Below are positions 27,676-38,222 of a stretch of DNA of 64,000 nucleotides, piece after piece. How positions within the stretch are numbered: the first letter of the stretch is position 1; each line of letters opens with the position of its first letter. The notes under the pieces are model-generated. The model did no database searches. It was not told the origin of the DNA and saw only the letters and a list, made by a program, of their open reading frames with translations. Origin of the DNA: Pseudomonas sp. 7P_10.2_Bac1 (GTDB lineage Bacteria; Pseudomonadota; Gammaproteobacteria; Pseudomonadales; Pseudomonadaceae); NCBI RefSeq assembly GCF_025465935.1, contig NZ_JANLNV010000057.1:45331-109330 (forward strand), in the 5' to 3' direction. A program made the position numbers and the translations under genes.

Positions 27676-30600
27676 CGTTCAACTCCGGGCTGCAAAAAGA
27701 CTGAATATTGCTGTTCGCCCAGTCGATAGCGCTCCGCCTTGTCCAACTCAGGAGTTGGATCGTTACGCAAGGCGACCACTCCCGTTGCGGCGCTCAAGGT
27801 GAATGCCAGCCCTTGCTCTCCCCCCACAAAATTGAGAGCACCGAGCATTGAGGTCAAAGGTGTTTGAAATCGTAATCGCAGAGATATTTTAGTAGGTAGC
27901 GAACCGAACACGTTAGGCACGGTATTGAAGGAGCCACTCAAACGTAAACCCTGACCTTGAGTATGCGGAATCCACTCACAATGACTTTTTTTTATCCAAT
28001 TGCCACCTATATCTTGCATCGATTCCTCACGAGAATACTTGCTCTCGCCATTTTTTATCCGTTCACGCATCGCCACGGTATCCAGTGGGTTCCCGATCAT
28101 GGAAATATCCAGATAAGCATTACTCGGCTCTGCCCCAGGCAGATCAACGGTTAACGATTTAATCGAACTGCTCGTGACGCCTGACTGTAACGAACTCATC
28201 ACGCTGTTTGGTACTGTGAATTCAAAGCTGACACGAGGTGCGTAAAGAATGCTGTATAAGCGATTAAGCTCATCTTGCTGGGCATCACTTGCTATTGGGT
28301 TAATATCGCCGGCACGGGATTTTGACCAGCAGCAATTATTTAGGAAATTTTGCATAGGTGTTTGCTGAAAATACCAGGCAATCAGATACAACACCCCCAA
28401 TACAGCAATTAAACAATTGAGCGGCCCCATCAAAAATAAATACCCACTAACAGCAGCACTTACGGTAAGCCCACCCGTTATAGCCCTAAAGGTATAAATC
28501 GCACCTATTAACGTCTGAGCTGCAAAGGCAAGAACTTGTGTACCAACTACGTTTCGACGCATCTGCAACCATGGATCTATTGAGCCGTGAGAGTTCTCTA
28601 ATTGAAGCTGCAACGATTTGAATTCATTTAACGCCGCCAAGGTAGATAGCCCGCCAAGCACAGCCCCGAAAAAAGTCAACACAGGGACGGCTGCCCAAGA
28701 GTTATTTGGCAGCTTAAGTGCAATCGCCTTGTCCTTCACCCCTCCCCTGACCTGACTATCAATCACCGCCACCAAAGCCGCCCCTGCATATAGCGTCGCC
28801 GACGCAGTGTCGTATACCCGCTGCTGATCCATCCCCTCCAGCACTCCAGCCTGCCCCAGATAATTACTGGCATTCCAGCTATTGAGCAGCAACGCCGTCA
28901 AAGCGATCAGGCCTCCGCTGTTTTTAACGGCGGGCGAGTCGACAATTTTTGCAACATGCCCACGGCCGATGGCTTTGCCAGTGGTATTAACCCATTGAGA
29001 AAGATCTTCTGCTGCCTTGCCAAATTGCTGGAGAACCTGATGTTTGCCTTGAATAATTAGCCGCAAGCCAATCTGATTGGCCACGCGCACAACCGTCATC
29101 ATTGACAACCACGCCCCTTTTAACGGTTCACCTAATTTGCTGCTGAGCAGCATCAAAGATGCACTTAACCGTTTTATAAGGGTGTTCCAAAGGCTATTGA
29201 CGTCGCCCGACATTACTCTGAGGCCAGACAGGATATTAAAACCTTCCGACCCTAATGCCTTACTTAATGCGGCCATCGCATTGGCCTGATTTTCAACTTC
29301 TAGCGCAGCCATCAACTCTGTTGCACGACTATTGGTATTGACCGCGCCTTCGAGTGTGGGGCTCCAACCGTAAAACAATTGCCTCAGCGCCCCGTCATCA
29401 GCACTGCGCACATAGTCCGCATATTGCTCAGCGCCTACCGTGCGCAAGCACTGCGCGCTAAGACACGCCAAGGCCAGTTCATCCAGCCAATGGCGGTGGC
29501 CACTGTCTTGATAATCCACAAACCACGTACCGCTGTGGTGTCGCGGCAGGTAAGCGCCACGGTCGGCATACAAGACTTCGTGTCGTTTTTTCAGGTGGTC
29601 AAAGTGTTTAGGGGCCGTTTCGTCGAGCCATTGGTTCATGGCGGGCAGGTCGATGTATTGCTCGACCTTGTCGGAGGTGTGTTTGTTTCTCAAGTTGTTG
29701 ACTTTGCTTTCCTGGTAATCGCGCACCACTTGCAGCACTTCATCATGCAATTGAAGTGGGATGAACCCGCGAATTGGCGCTACTGCGGCTTGTTCGCGCA
29801 GGTGTATTTCTGCCAATCGGGTATTTGCTTCTACATTGCTGTGGGTGGTACCGCGTCGAATGTTGGCGGTATATCGTTCTCTCGCCAACTGCTCCAGTCG
29901 GGTGCGCGCATTGAGCAACATCTGCGCCTGCTCACGCGTCAGTTCAATGTCCTGCTCCCGGTAGCGATAAATCAGCATCCCGATCACTTCTTCAGGATCT
30001 TGCGTAATCAAACTCCTCACAAAGCCGCCAATACTCAGCCGCAGGTTGTTATCGGCTTGCCACTGTTCATGCCGAGATTCGATCAGTTCTTGCTCATGGT
30101 TGATGTCACGCAGAACCCCAAGATCGTCATCTAGACAGGCGAGTACGGTGTACAACCCACGAGACTGTGCATGAGCAAGTTCCATTACATTTTGCGTATC
30201 AGTCGGTGCCCATGAAACAGCGCTCCATTCTCCCGGTGGCGGAATATCAGCCGGAACAGGCGGGTACTGCGCGGCAATTTTCGCGCGCTCACCCAGCCAC
30301 TGCATGGCGTCGGTGTAAGCTTTGATTTTTTGGGTGTCCGGCTCTTTGATTACCTGATTGCCCAGTACCTCAGCCTGCCGGCTCAATGCCGGTTGATGGC
30401 GCTGGTATTCAATCGCCAGCGCCAAGTCATAGGTACTCGGGATCAGCTCAGCCATCACGCTTTTCGATTCGGTCAACGGCGCGCAGTGGGGTGCTTGTAG
30501 CGTATTGGCCACTTGCCGCAAGTCGAGCCGACGCATGCGTTTGGTGCGCATTTCCGGTTCGCGCAGTTGTTCGCAAGAAGCGGCATTCAACGGTATTTCG

Positions 30601-31004
30601 CAGTAGAGCATCCAGGCGTCCTGATGCTTGTCCAGAGCGATACCACTCTGGGTGCCGGCCTGAACAACAGTGTCGTCTTCGTCCAGCCCCTGGCTGCAAA
30701 GCAGGTTGTTTTCAGCGACGGCATAGCGCTGCAACGGGCCGCGACCTTGCCAGATGTACATAAACCCTGCACGCAACAGACGCGCCGCCATCGGGTGGCT
30801 TTTAGACTCGACGCCAGGCTGGCAGGTCGGATAGCTGGCAGGTTCTTCGCTGAAGGCATAGCGCACGGGAACGACAAAAATCTGCGGCTGGCTGGTCGGG
30901 CACTGCTGCACAGTGCTGTTGATATCCACGTGCTCGCAGGCACTGGCAGCGCGTCGGGCTTCGGCCAGGTTGACCACCGAAGCAAGGCTTTTATCCAGGT
31001 TCAT
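27672..31004 (-). CDS. VasX/BTH_I2691-like T6SS membrane effector
   Basis: Protein of 1110 residues encoded directly after vgrG and a DUF4123 gene. The N-terminal region (about 40-200; FVVPVRYAFSEEPA, MAARLLRAGFMYIWQG, DAWMLYCEIPLN) resembles the VasX N-terminal domain of T6SS toxins. The middle (about 200-680) is mostly helical and charged. From about 690 to 890 there are several hydrophobic segments (GLIALTALLLNSW, ATLYAGAALVAVI, VLTFFGAVLGGLSTLAAL, LNCLIAVLGVLYLIAWYF). About 220 soluble residues follow. VasX-type proteins disturb target-cell membranes, so this is a probable pore-forming antibacterial or anti-eukaryotic effector. Base composition shifts toward A+T over about 27.0-29.2 kb, suggesting that the C-terminal part has a separate origin. 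Confidence 0.8.
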   Translation of the reverse strand: MNLDKSLASVVNLAEARRAASACEHVDINSTVQQCPTSQPQIFVVPVRYAFSEEPASYPTCQPGVESKSHPMAARLLRAGFMYIWQGRGPLQRYAVAENNLLCSQGLDEDDTVVQAGTQSGIALDKHQDAWMLYCEIPLNAASCEQLREPEMRTKRMRRLDLRQVANTLQAPHCAPLTESKSVMAELIPSTYDLALAIEYQRHQPALSRQAEVLGNQVIKEPDTQKIKAYTDAMQWLGERAKIAAQYPPVPADIPPPGEWSAVSWAPTDTQNVMELAHAQSRGLYTVLACLDDDLGVLRDINHEQELIESRHEQWQADNNLRLSIGGFVRSLITQDPEEVIGMLIYRYREQDIELTREQAQMLLNARTRLEQLARERYTANIRRGTTHSNVEANTRLAEIHLREQAAVAPIRGFIPLQLHDEVLQVVRDYQESKVNNLRNKHTSDKVEQYIDLPAMNQWLDETAPKHFDHLKKRHEVLYADRGAYLPRHHSGTWFVDYQDSGHRHWLDELALACLSAQCLRTVGAEQYADYVRSADDGALRQLFYGWSPTLEGAVNTNSRATELMAALEVENQANAMAALSKALGSEGFNILSGLRVMSGDVNSLWNTLIKRLSASLMLLSSKLGEPLKGAWLSMMTVVRVANQIGLRLIIQGKHQVLQQFGKAAEDLSQWVNTTGKAIGRGHVAKIVDSPAVKNSGGLIALTALLLNSWNASNYLGQAGVLEGMDQQRVYDTASATLYAGAALVAVIDSQVRGGVKDKAIALKLPNNSWAAVPVLTFFGAVLGGLSTLAALNEFKSLQLQLENSHGSIDPWLQMRRNVVGTQVLAFAAQTLIGAIYTFRAITGGLTVSAAVSGYLFLMGPLNCLIAVLGVLYLIAWYFQQTPMQNFLNNCCWSKSRAGDINPIASDAQQDELNRLYSILYAPRVSFEFTVPNSVMSSLQSGVTSSSIKSLTVDLPGAEPSNAYLDISMIGNPLDTVAMRERIKNGESKYSREESMQDIGGNWIKKSHCEWIPHTQGQGLRLSGSFNTVPNVFGSLPTKISLRLRFQTPLTSMLGALNFVGGEQGLAFTLSAATGVVALRNDPTPELDKAERYRLGEQQYSVFLQPGVER

Positions 31005-31828
31005 AGCGCGATCTCTCTGTGCGTTGTTTGCACAATCAATTGATCCACCAATTGCTTCAGTCGTTGCTCGGGGGCAACTTCGCGCTGGCTCAATATATGG
31101 CGATATGCCTCTTGTCCCTCCCCGGCAGGAAATGCATCGCCGAAGGCGGCATACAGGCTTGCCCAGGTCATGACTTCGTCATCTGCGCTGTAACCTTGGC
31201 GCGCGGCATTACGCTGACAGCCTTGTGCCCACACCTGCGGATCAAGCCCGTGCAAAGACTGAGGAAAGTAACGCTGGCCATGCTCAACAAGGCGTTGCGT
31301 GAAGTGCTCGCGCTGGGCTTGGCACAGATGCTCCAGCGTCTGTGCACTCAACGTGAGCCAAGGTGTCGACGCGTAACGGGCACACGGCTGATCCGGGTTT
31401 TTCTGCTGGATAATCACGCCATCCGGCAACCTGATGGTGAGTACCGGGCCCATCAGTAGATCCCGCTCGGCGTCTGCCAGATCCACCAGCCACAAACGGG
31501 TAATGCACGGGTCGTAGAAACGGAAAAAAGCAGTGACATCACCCTCAAGCCTTACATGGACCAGGCTGCGCAAATGCTCCACGACACTGGCCTCGTCAGC
31601 GCCAGACTCCAGCCAGATACCCGCGCGGCCCTGCCATTGCTGCATAAAGGTATTGGCCAGTGCGCTGCCAGGTTCAACAGGCACCAGCACCGGACCAACC
31701 GCGGCCATCTCGGCATAGCGGGTGGTCAGGTACAACGAATGCGCGACGGTGATCTTTGCCAGCTCGAACAGGCGCGCGTAGAGAGAGGGAATCAGATGGC
31801 TGTCGAGCAGCAGGTAAGCGCGAGTCAT
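31001..31828 (-). CDS. DUF4123 T6SS effector adaptor/chaperone
   Basis: Product of 275 residues with a DUF4123 domain in its N-terminal half (AYLLLDSHLIPSLYARLFEL, then GPVLVPVEPGSALANTF; RLWLVDLADAERDLLMGPVLTI). In characterised systems (Tap-1/TEC proteins) these load a specific effector onto VgrG. The start at 31828 overlaps the vgrG stop, and its own stop overlaps the effector start, so the order VgrG-adaptor-effector is translationally coupled. It is cytosolic. Confidence 0.88.
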   Translation of the reverse strand: MTRAYLLLDSHLIPSLYARLFELAKITVAHSLYLTTRYAEMAAVGPVLVPVEPGSALANTFMQQWQGRAGIWLESGADEASVVEHLRSLVHVRLEGDVTAFFRFYDPCITRLWLVDLADAERDLLMGPVLTIRLPDGVIIQQKNPDQPCARYASTPWLTLSAQTLEHLCQAQREHFTQRLVEHGQRYFPQSLHGLDPQVWAQGCQRNAARQGYSADDEVMTWASLYAAFGDAFPAGEGQEAYRHILSQREVAPEQRLKQLVDQLIVQTTHREIAL

Positions 31829-33855
31829 GCCTGCGCCTCCTTCAACGACTGGCAGAGCAGGCACACCGGCGCTCTTTTGGCGCTTGCGCTGGCAAAGGCC
31901 TGTTTTTGCGACTCAAGTGCCAGTGCTGTCATGGCCTCAACCCCCTCCGGATTGGCCGACACTGCCGGCATACCCGGTATCGGCACACCGCCCGGCAAGA
32001 TCGGTGAACTGCTGTAAATTCCGGCAGGAGTGAGTTGCAGGTGTTGCCCGCCCGCCATCAGGGTCAGCAGCGGGCCGCCATCGACCACCAGCGTAGCCCC
32101 GGCCTTGAAGTGCGCGTGCACCCCGGCTTCAACGGCCATCAGCAACCCCACTCGCGTGTGACTGCTCATGGCGACGGATTGAAAATCACTGCCTTGCACT
32201 TGCACTTTGCGGTCGCCGATGACGGTTTGCTGGTCTTCGCCCTTGAGCACTACCACGCTGGCGCCGCTGATGGTTTCTTCGCGCTGACCATCGATCTGCA
32301 AGCGGCTGTCGTTTTCAATGTGTTGCTGCATGTCACGCTGGGCATGCAGGTAGATTTTTTCCTGGCCCTGGCGGTCTTCAAGGCGCAATTCGTTGTAGCC
32401 GCCACTGCCCGGTGCAGTACGACTGCGCAAGATACTTTGAGTTTTCTCGGCAGGCAGTTTGAGCGGCGCCGGGGTCATGCTCGACACCAGGCAGCCTGAA
32501 ATCACCGGCTGATCGACGTCGCCCTCCAGGTAGCTGACCAGTACTTCCATGCCGACCCGCGGAATCGTCACGACACCGTAGCTGTCGCCCGCCCAACTGG
32601 ACGCGACACGCAGCCAGCAACTGCTGGTGTCATCGGTTGCCCCGCTGCGATCCCAATGGAAGCGGACTTTGACCCTGCCGAACGCGTCGCAGTGGATCTC
32701 TTGCCCCGCCGGGCCGGTAACGCGGGCGGTCTGGCTGCCATGGATACGCGGCTTTGCAAAAACCACCGGCGAGCGGTAGATCACGTCATCGGGAATAGCG
32801 AAGAAATGGTTGCGATAACCTTGTGCAAAGTCCAGCGAATGCTTGAGGGTCGAGCTACTGCCCTGCTCTTCCAGCACTTGTGGCTGTTTGCCTTCATGGT
32901 GAACACGGGTCAGTAGCCATGGCACATTCCAGTCGCTAAAGGGGTGTTCGCTGAGGGTTAAAAAGTGACCACTGCTCAACGTTGGCTGATCACTGTGGCC
33001 GCTGGCCTGGCGATAATCGCTCTGGTGCTGCTCAAGTACCCTTTGGCTTTGCTGCTCACCCTGAGCATCGCTGATGAAGCGACCGGGGTAGGTGTAATGC
33101 TCAAGCGGACATTGGTTGAGGCCACCTCGGCTATCGGCCTGTAGCGGACGACTGGCGACCTGAAAATCATAATCACGGCGTGCAATGCTGTTGGTTCGGG
33201 TTTGCAGACGCAGATCAAAACGCTGAACCGTCGCCTCGGCAGCCGACATCCCGTTACCTGGCAGGTAGAGTGTCGCCCCCTCCAAAGGCGTGAAAGCCGT
33301 CTGACCATCACCGAACTGTAAGTAATGAGCGTCAGACGAGTGCCTGAAGTGGTAATGAATACCTTCTTCGAAACACAGCCGCTGAATGAAATGCAGGTCT
33401 GATTCCGCGTACTGCACACAGTATTCACGCGGCTCATAGGTCGATTCCAGCGTGAAACCGTAGGCATTGCCAAGGATGCCGTGCTCTTCGAGCAGAGTTT
33501 CAATGATCTGCTGCACGGTCTGGTTCTGGAAAATGCGCTGGTTGGTGCGGTGCTTCAAGTAGGCCAAGCGCGGCATCAGCGTCAGGCGATAGTGCGTGAG
33601 GCGCTTGCCAGGGCTGCATCGGACGATGTGATAGATCTGCCCGTGGACACCGCGTCCAAGGTCATCAAAGGCCAAAAAAGCCGGGGTATGCAGCAGCGCT
33701 TCGAGGTCCAGGTCCGCCCGATCACACACCAGTTCCACGGTAAAGGAAAAGGGCGTATTGAGCGCTTCGTCACCGCTGAAGGCCAGCACCCTAACCGGAT
33801 GCGGGCAGGCGTTGATGGTCAGCCTGAACGTATGATCGCTGGCAAATCCGGGCAT
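31825..33855 (-). CDS. vgrG: T6SS spike protein VgrG (TssI)
   Basis: Trimeric spike at the tip of the T6SS tube, 676 residues. The gp27-like base (about 1-370; TFRLTINACPHPVRVLAF) is followed by the gp5 OB-fold (about 385-465; AFGRVKVRFHWDRSG and GMEVLVSYLEGDVDQPVISG), then a beta-helix needle (about 480-620; KIYLHAQRDMQQHIEND). A C-terminal tail of about 60 residues is rich in Pro, Gly and Ala and ends in CLLCQSLKEAQA. That tail may be the adaptor or cargo contact. No structural tss genes are in the window, so this is an orphan vgrG module relying on a T6SS elsewhere. AGAGGAGA precedes the ATG. Confidence 0.95.
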   Translation of the reverse strand: MPGFASDHTFRLTINACPHPVRVLAFSGDEALNTPFSFTVELVCDRADLDLEALLHTPAFLAFDDLGRGVHGQIYHIVRCSPGKRLTHYRLTLMPRLAYLKHRTNQRIFQNQTVQQIIETLLEEHGILGNAYGFTLESTYEPREYCVQYAESDLHFIQRLCFEEGIHYHFRHSSDAHYLQFGDGQTAFTPLEGATLYLPGNGMSAAEATVQRFDLRLQTRTNSIARRDYDFQVASRPLQADSRGGLNQCPLEHYTYPGRFISDAQGEQQSQRVLEQHQSDYRQASGHSDQPTLSSGHFLTLSEHPFSDWNVPWLLTRVHHEGKQPQVLEEQGSSSTLKHSLDFAQGYRNHFFAIPDDVIYRSPVVFAKPRIHGSQTARVTGPAGQEIHCDAFGRVKVRFHWDRSGATDDTSSCWLRVASSWAGDSYGVVTIPRVGMEVLVSYLEGDVDQPVISGCLVSSMTPAPLKLPAEKTQSILRSRTAPGSGGYNELRLEDRQGQEKIYLHAQRDMQQHIENDSRLQIDGQREETISGASVVVLKGEDQQTVIGDRKVQVQGSDFQSVAMSSHTRVGLLMAVEAGVHAHFKAGATLVVDGGPLLTLMAGGQHLQLTPAGIYSSSPILPGGVPIPGMPAVSANPEGVEAMTALALESQKQAFASASAKRAPVCLLCQSLKEAQA

Positions 33856-33983
33856 CCCTGTCTCCTCTGACGCGAGGTCAGCGCAAAGGAGGTAACGCTA
33901 AAGGATGGGCACAGCGCAGGATGTAGGAGAAGTCTCTACTTACGAATGAATACGGCCTTCGTTGTCGGAGATCCGTAAAACCG

Positions 33984-34050
33984 TGTAGGAGCCAACTGCC
34001 TCGCGATCTTTTAGACAGTCAAAAGATCGCGGGGCAAGCTCGCTCCTACA
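33984..34050. repeat. REP-like palindrome, copy 6
   Basis: TGTAGGAGCCAACTGCCTCG...ATCTTTT pairs with AAAAGATCGCGGGGCAAGCT...CTCCTACA. It sits between the T6SS module and argB, at the outer edge of the accessory block. Confidence 0.85.
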
Positions 34051-34059
34051 GCGGGAGTC

Positions 34060-34968
<909 letters not shown>

Positions 34969-34994
34969 TCAGGGCTCCGGTAAAACTCAGTCGA

Positions 34995-36392
34995 TCAAAA
35001 CGGTAGTTGAAGATCAGGTGCCACACGCTTGAGTTGGGCGTGGAAGACAGCCTTGATGCGTTGCAGTTCGGCCTCGGTATCAGCCTCAAATCGCAGCACC
35101 AGCACCGGCGTGGTGTTGGACGCGCGAACCAGGCCCCAGCCTTGTGGATAGTCGACGCGCACGCCATCAATCGACGTCAGCTCGGCGGTCTCACCCCATT
35201 GGGCGTCGTGCAGGGCGTCAATGATGCTGAATTTGCTCTCATCCGTCACATCGATATTGATCTCTGGCGTAGAAATATCGTTCGGGAAGGTCTCAAACAG
35301 CTCTTCAGCGGTCTGCTCCTGCTTGCTGAGGATCTCCAGCAGGCGAGCCGCGCTGTAAATGCCGTCATCAAACCCGAACCAGCGCTCTTTGAAAAAGATA
35401 TGCCCGCTCATTTCACCGGCCAGCAAGGCACCGGTTTCTTTCATTTTCTTTTTGAGTAACGAATGCCCGGTCTTCCACATCAGTGGGCGGCCACCGTATT
35501 CCTTGATCAACGACGTCAGGCGACGTGTGCATTTCACATCGAAGATGATCTCGACGTTCGGGTTGCGCGCCAGGACGTCACGGGCAAACAGCATCAGCAA
35601 ACGGTCCGGGAACACGATGGTGCCGGTGTTGGTCACCACGCCGACGCGGTCGCCGTCGCCGTCAAAGGCCAGGCCCAGATCCGCGTGGGTTTCCTTGACC
35701 TTGGCGATCAGGTCCACCAGATTTTCAGGCTTGCCAGGGTCCGGATGGTGGTTCGGGAAGTTGCCGTCCACCTCGCAGAACAGAGGGATCACTTCACAGC
35801 CCAGCGCCTCCAGCAGTTGCGGCGCGATCACGCCAGCAGCGCCGTTACCGCAATCGACCACCACCTTGAGCTTCTTGGCCAGTTTGATGTCGCCGGTAAT
35901 TTCAGCGTGATAGCGAGGCAAGATATCCACGCGCTCAATGCTGCCCTCGCCCCACGTCAGGTCATTGGTTTTAAGGCGCGTGTGCAACGCCAGAATCTGC
36001 TCGTTGGCCAGGGTGTCACCGGCGATCACAACTTTAAAGCCGTTGTAGTCAGGCGGATTATGGCTACCCGTGAGCATCACACCTGACTTGCCGACCGACA
36101 CGCTTGCGGCGTAGTAAAGCGCAGGTGTAGGCACCAGCCCCACATCGCTGACGCAACAACCGCTATCGGCCACACCTTGGATCAAACGCTCGACCAGCAT
36201 CGGGCCAGACAAACGGCCGTCTCGGCCAACCCATACTTGGGGCACACCTTTGGCCAGGCTCTCGGAGCCAATGGCGCGACCAACCCAGTAAGCCGTTTCA
36301 GCGGTCAATGTTTTCGGCACCACACCGCGAATGTCATAGGCGCGGAATATGCTGTCCGAAAAATCGGGGGGGACTGAAGCTGGGTTGCTCAT
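34995..36392 (-). CDS. algC: Phosphomannomutase/phosphoglucomutase AlgC
   Basis: Bifunctional enzyme interconverting hexose 6- and 1-phosphates, feeding alginate, LPS and rhamnolipid precursors, 465 residues (463 in P. aeruginosa). The catalytic phosphoserine loop is in TGSHNPPDYNG near residue 107, the Mg-binding loop in DGDGDRVG near 245, the sugar loop in GEMSGH near 325, and the phosphate-binding segment RASNTTPVLVLRFEA near 425. Complete and unremarkable. Confidence 0.97.
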   Translation of the reverse strand: MSNPASVPPDFSDSIFRAYDIRGVVPKTLTAETAYWVGRAIGSESLAKGVPQVWVGRDGRLSGPMLVERLIQGVADSGCCVSDVGLVPTPALYYAASVSVGKSGVMLTGSHNPPDYNGFKVVIAGDTLANEQILALHTRLKTNDLTWGEGSIERVDILPRYHAEITGDIKLAKKLKVVVDCGNGAAGVIAPQLLEALGCEVIPLFCEVDGNFPNHHPDPGKPENLVDLIAKVKETHADLGLAFDGDGDRVGVVTNTGTIVFPDRLLMLFARDVLARNPNVEIIFDVKCTRRLTSLIKEYGGRPLMWKTGHSLLKKKMKETGALLAGEMSGHIFFKERWFGFDDGIYSAARLLEILSKQEQTAEELFETFPNDISTPEINIDVTDESKFSIIDALHDAQWGETAELTSIDGVRVDYPQGWGLVRASNTTPVLVLRFEADTEAELQRIKAVFHAQLKRVAPDLQLPF

Positions 36393-36430
36393 TACTGCTA
36401 AGACTCCATTCTTGGGCTGCTGATAAAAGA

Positions 36431-36886
36431 TTAGAGAGTACCGGAATGCCCGAAACCGCCAGCGCCACGCTGGCTTTCATCGAACTCCTCGACCAACTCA
36501 AAGTGCGCCTGCACCACCGGCACCAGCACCAGTTGAGCGATGCGCTCGCCGATGGTGATCGTGAACGCGGTTTGGCCACGGTTCCAGCACGACACCATCA
36601 ATTCGCCCTGGTAATCAGAGTCGATCAGACCGACGAGGTTGCCCAGCACGATGCCATGTTTGTGGCCCAGGCCAGAGCGAGGCAAGATCAACGCAGCCAG
36701 GCCCGGATCGCCGATGTACACCGACAGACCGGTCGGGATCAACAGGGTTTGGCCCGGCTCCAGCACGGTGTCTTCTTTGAGCATGGCGCGCAGGTCAAGG
36801 CCCGCGGAGCCTGGGGTGGCGTATTGCGGCAGCGGGAATTCGTTACCAATGCGTGGATCAAGGATTTTGGCTTGCAAAGCGTGCAT
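36431..36886 (-). CDS. dut: dUTP diphosphatase
   Basis: Trimeric dUTPase hydrolysing dUTP to dUMP, protecting DNA from uracil, 151 residues. Family motifs are present in order: [34 protein letters not shown], the C-terminal [10 protein letters not shown]. It lies 6 bases past the coaBC stop. Confidence 0.97.
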   Translation of the reverse strand: MHALQAKILDPRIGNEFPLPQYATPGSAGLDLRAMLKEDTVLEPGQTLLIPTGLSVYIGDPGLAALILPRSGLGHKHGIVLGNLVGLIDSDYQGELMVSCWNRGQTAFTITIGERIAQLVLVPVVQAHFELVEEFDESQRGAGGFGHSGTL

Positions 36887-36891
36887 TCGAG

Positions 36892-38100
36892 TTAAACCTG
36901 GTTCAGACGTTCGGCGATAAAAGTGATCAGTTGGCGGGCAATCTTGCCCTTGCTGGTCTGGGCAAATACGGTGGCGTGCAAGTCGCGATCAATCACGCTG
37001 CAGGCGTTCTCTTCGCTGTTGAAGCCGATGCTGGGGTTAGCCACATCGTTGGCCACAATCAGGTCGAGATTTTTGTCTTTGAGCTTGCGCGCGGCGTAAT
37101 CGAGCAAGTGCTCGGTTTCGGCGGCAAAGCCGACACTGAAAGGGCGATCCGGACGCGTTGCAATGGTGGCCAGAATGTCTGGATTACGCACCATTTGCAG
37201 CAACAGGCCGTCGCCTTTCGTAGGGTCTTTCTTAAGCTTTTGCGGGGCAACGACTTCCGGGCGGTAATCCGCAACCGCAGCCGAGGCAATAAACACGTCA
37301 CACGGGATGGCCGCCTCACACGCGGCGAGCATGTCGCGGGCGCTGACAACGTCAATTCGGCTGACGCGATCCGGGGTCGGCAAGTGCACAGGGCCGGTGA
37401 TCAGCGTGACACGGGCGCCCGCCTCAACCGCCGCTTCAGCCAGGGCAAAGCCCATTTTCCCGGAGCTGTGGTTGGTGATGTAGCGCACCGGGTCGATGTT
37501 CTCCTGAGTCGGGCCCGCCGTGATCAGCACGTGCTTGCCGGTCAGCGCCAGATGCTGGAAGCACTCGGCTGCGCAGTGCACCAGGTCACTGGCTTCGAGC
37601 ATGCGGCCAAAGCCCACGTCGCCACAGGCCTGGCTGCCGGAAGCCGGGCCGAACACTTTGAGGCCGCGGCTCTGGAGCAATTGAGTGTTGGCTTGGGTGG
37701 CCGGATCGCGCCACATGGCCTGGTTCATGGCCGGGGCGATAGCAACTGTCGCGTCTGTGGCCAGCACCAGCGTGGTCAGCAAATCATTGGCCAAGCCTTG
37801 TGCCAGCCGGGCGATCAGGTCGGCAGTGGCCGGGGCGATCAGCACCAGGTCGGCCCATTTGGCCAGCTCGATGTGGCCCATGGCGGCTTCTGCCGCAGGG
37901 TCGAGCAAATCCAGATGAACGGGGTGCCCAGACAAGGCCTGCATGGTCAGCGGGGTGATGAACTCACTGCCGCCGCGCGTCATGACTACGCGCACTTCAG
38001 CGCCCTGGTCCAGCAGGCGGCGAACCAGCTCTGCACTCTTGTAAGCAGCAATGCCGCCGCCGACGCCCAAAACAATGCGTTTTCGATACAGCCGCTGCAT
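36892..38100 (-). CDS. coaBC: Bifunctional phosphopantothenoylcysteine synthetase/decarboxylase
   Basis: Catalyses two consecutive steps of coenzyme A synthesis, 402 residues. The N-terminal CoaC flavoprotein (about 1-190) has [24 protein letters not shown] and the cysteine loop [13 protein letters not shown]. The C-terminal CoaB part has [20 protein letters not shown] followed by HSSGKMG. AGAAGGCAGG precedes the ATG at 38100; the frame upstream of it is not part of the protein. Divergent from radC. Confidence 0.97.
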   Translation of the reverse strand: MQRLYRKRIVLGVGGGIAAYKSAELVRRLLDQGAEVRVVMTRGGSEFITPLTMQALSGHPVHLDLLDPAAEAAMGHIELAKWADLVLIAPATADLIARLAQGLANDLLTTLVLATDATVAIAPAMNQAMWRDPATQANTQLLQSRGLKVFGPASGSQACGDVGFGRMLEASDLVHCAAECFQHLALTGKHVLITAGPTQENIDPVRYITNHSSGKMGFALAEAAVEAGARVTLITGPVHLPTPDRVSRIDVVSARDMLAACEAAIPCDVFIASAAVADYRPEVVAPQKLKKDPTKGDGLLLQMVRNPDILATIATRPDRPFSVGFAAETEHLLDYAARKLKDKNLDLIVANDVANPSIGFNSEENACSVIDRDLHATVFAQTSKGKIARQLITFIAERLNQV

Positions 38101-38222
38101 AGGCCTGCCTTCTAGTTCGATGATGACTGCGCGGAAAATGGCCAAATGCCACGCAAAAATGATGGGTTAAGATAACACAGCGCTTGCTACGGAACAGCGG
38201 CGCACCCACACATGGAGGTGTC

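Noticed and set aside
36853..38115. 420-codon frame antisense to coaBC
   Set aside because: Shadow of coaBC, which carries all catalytic motifs.
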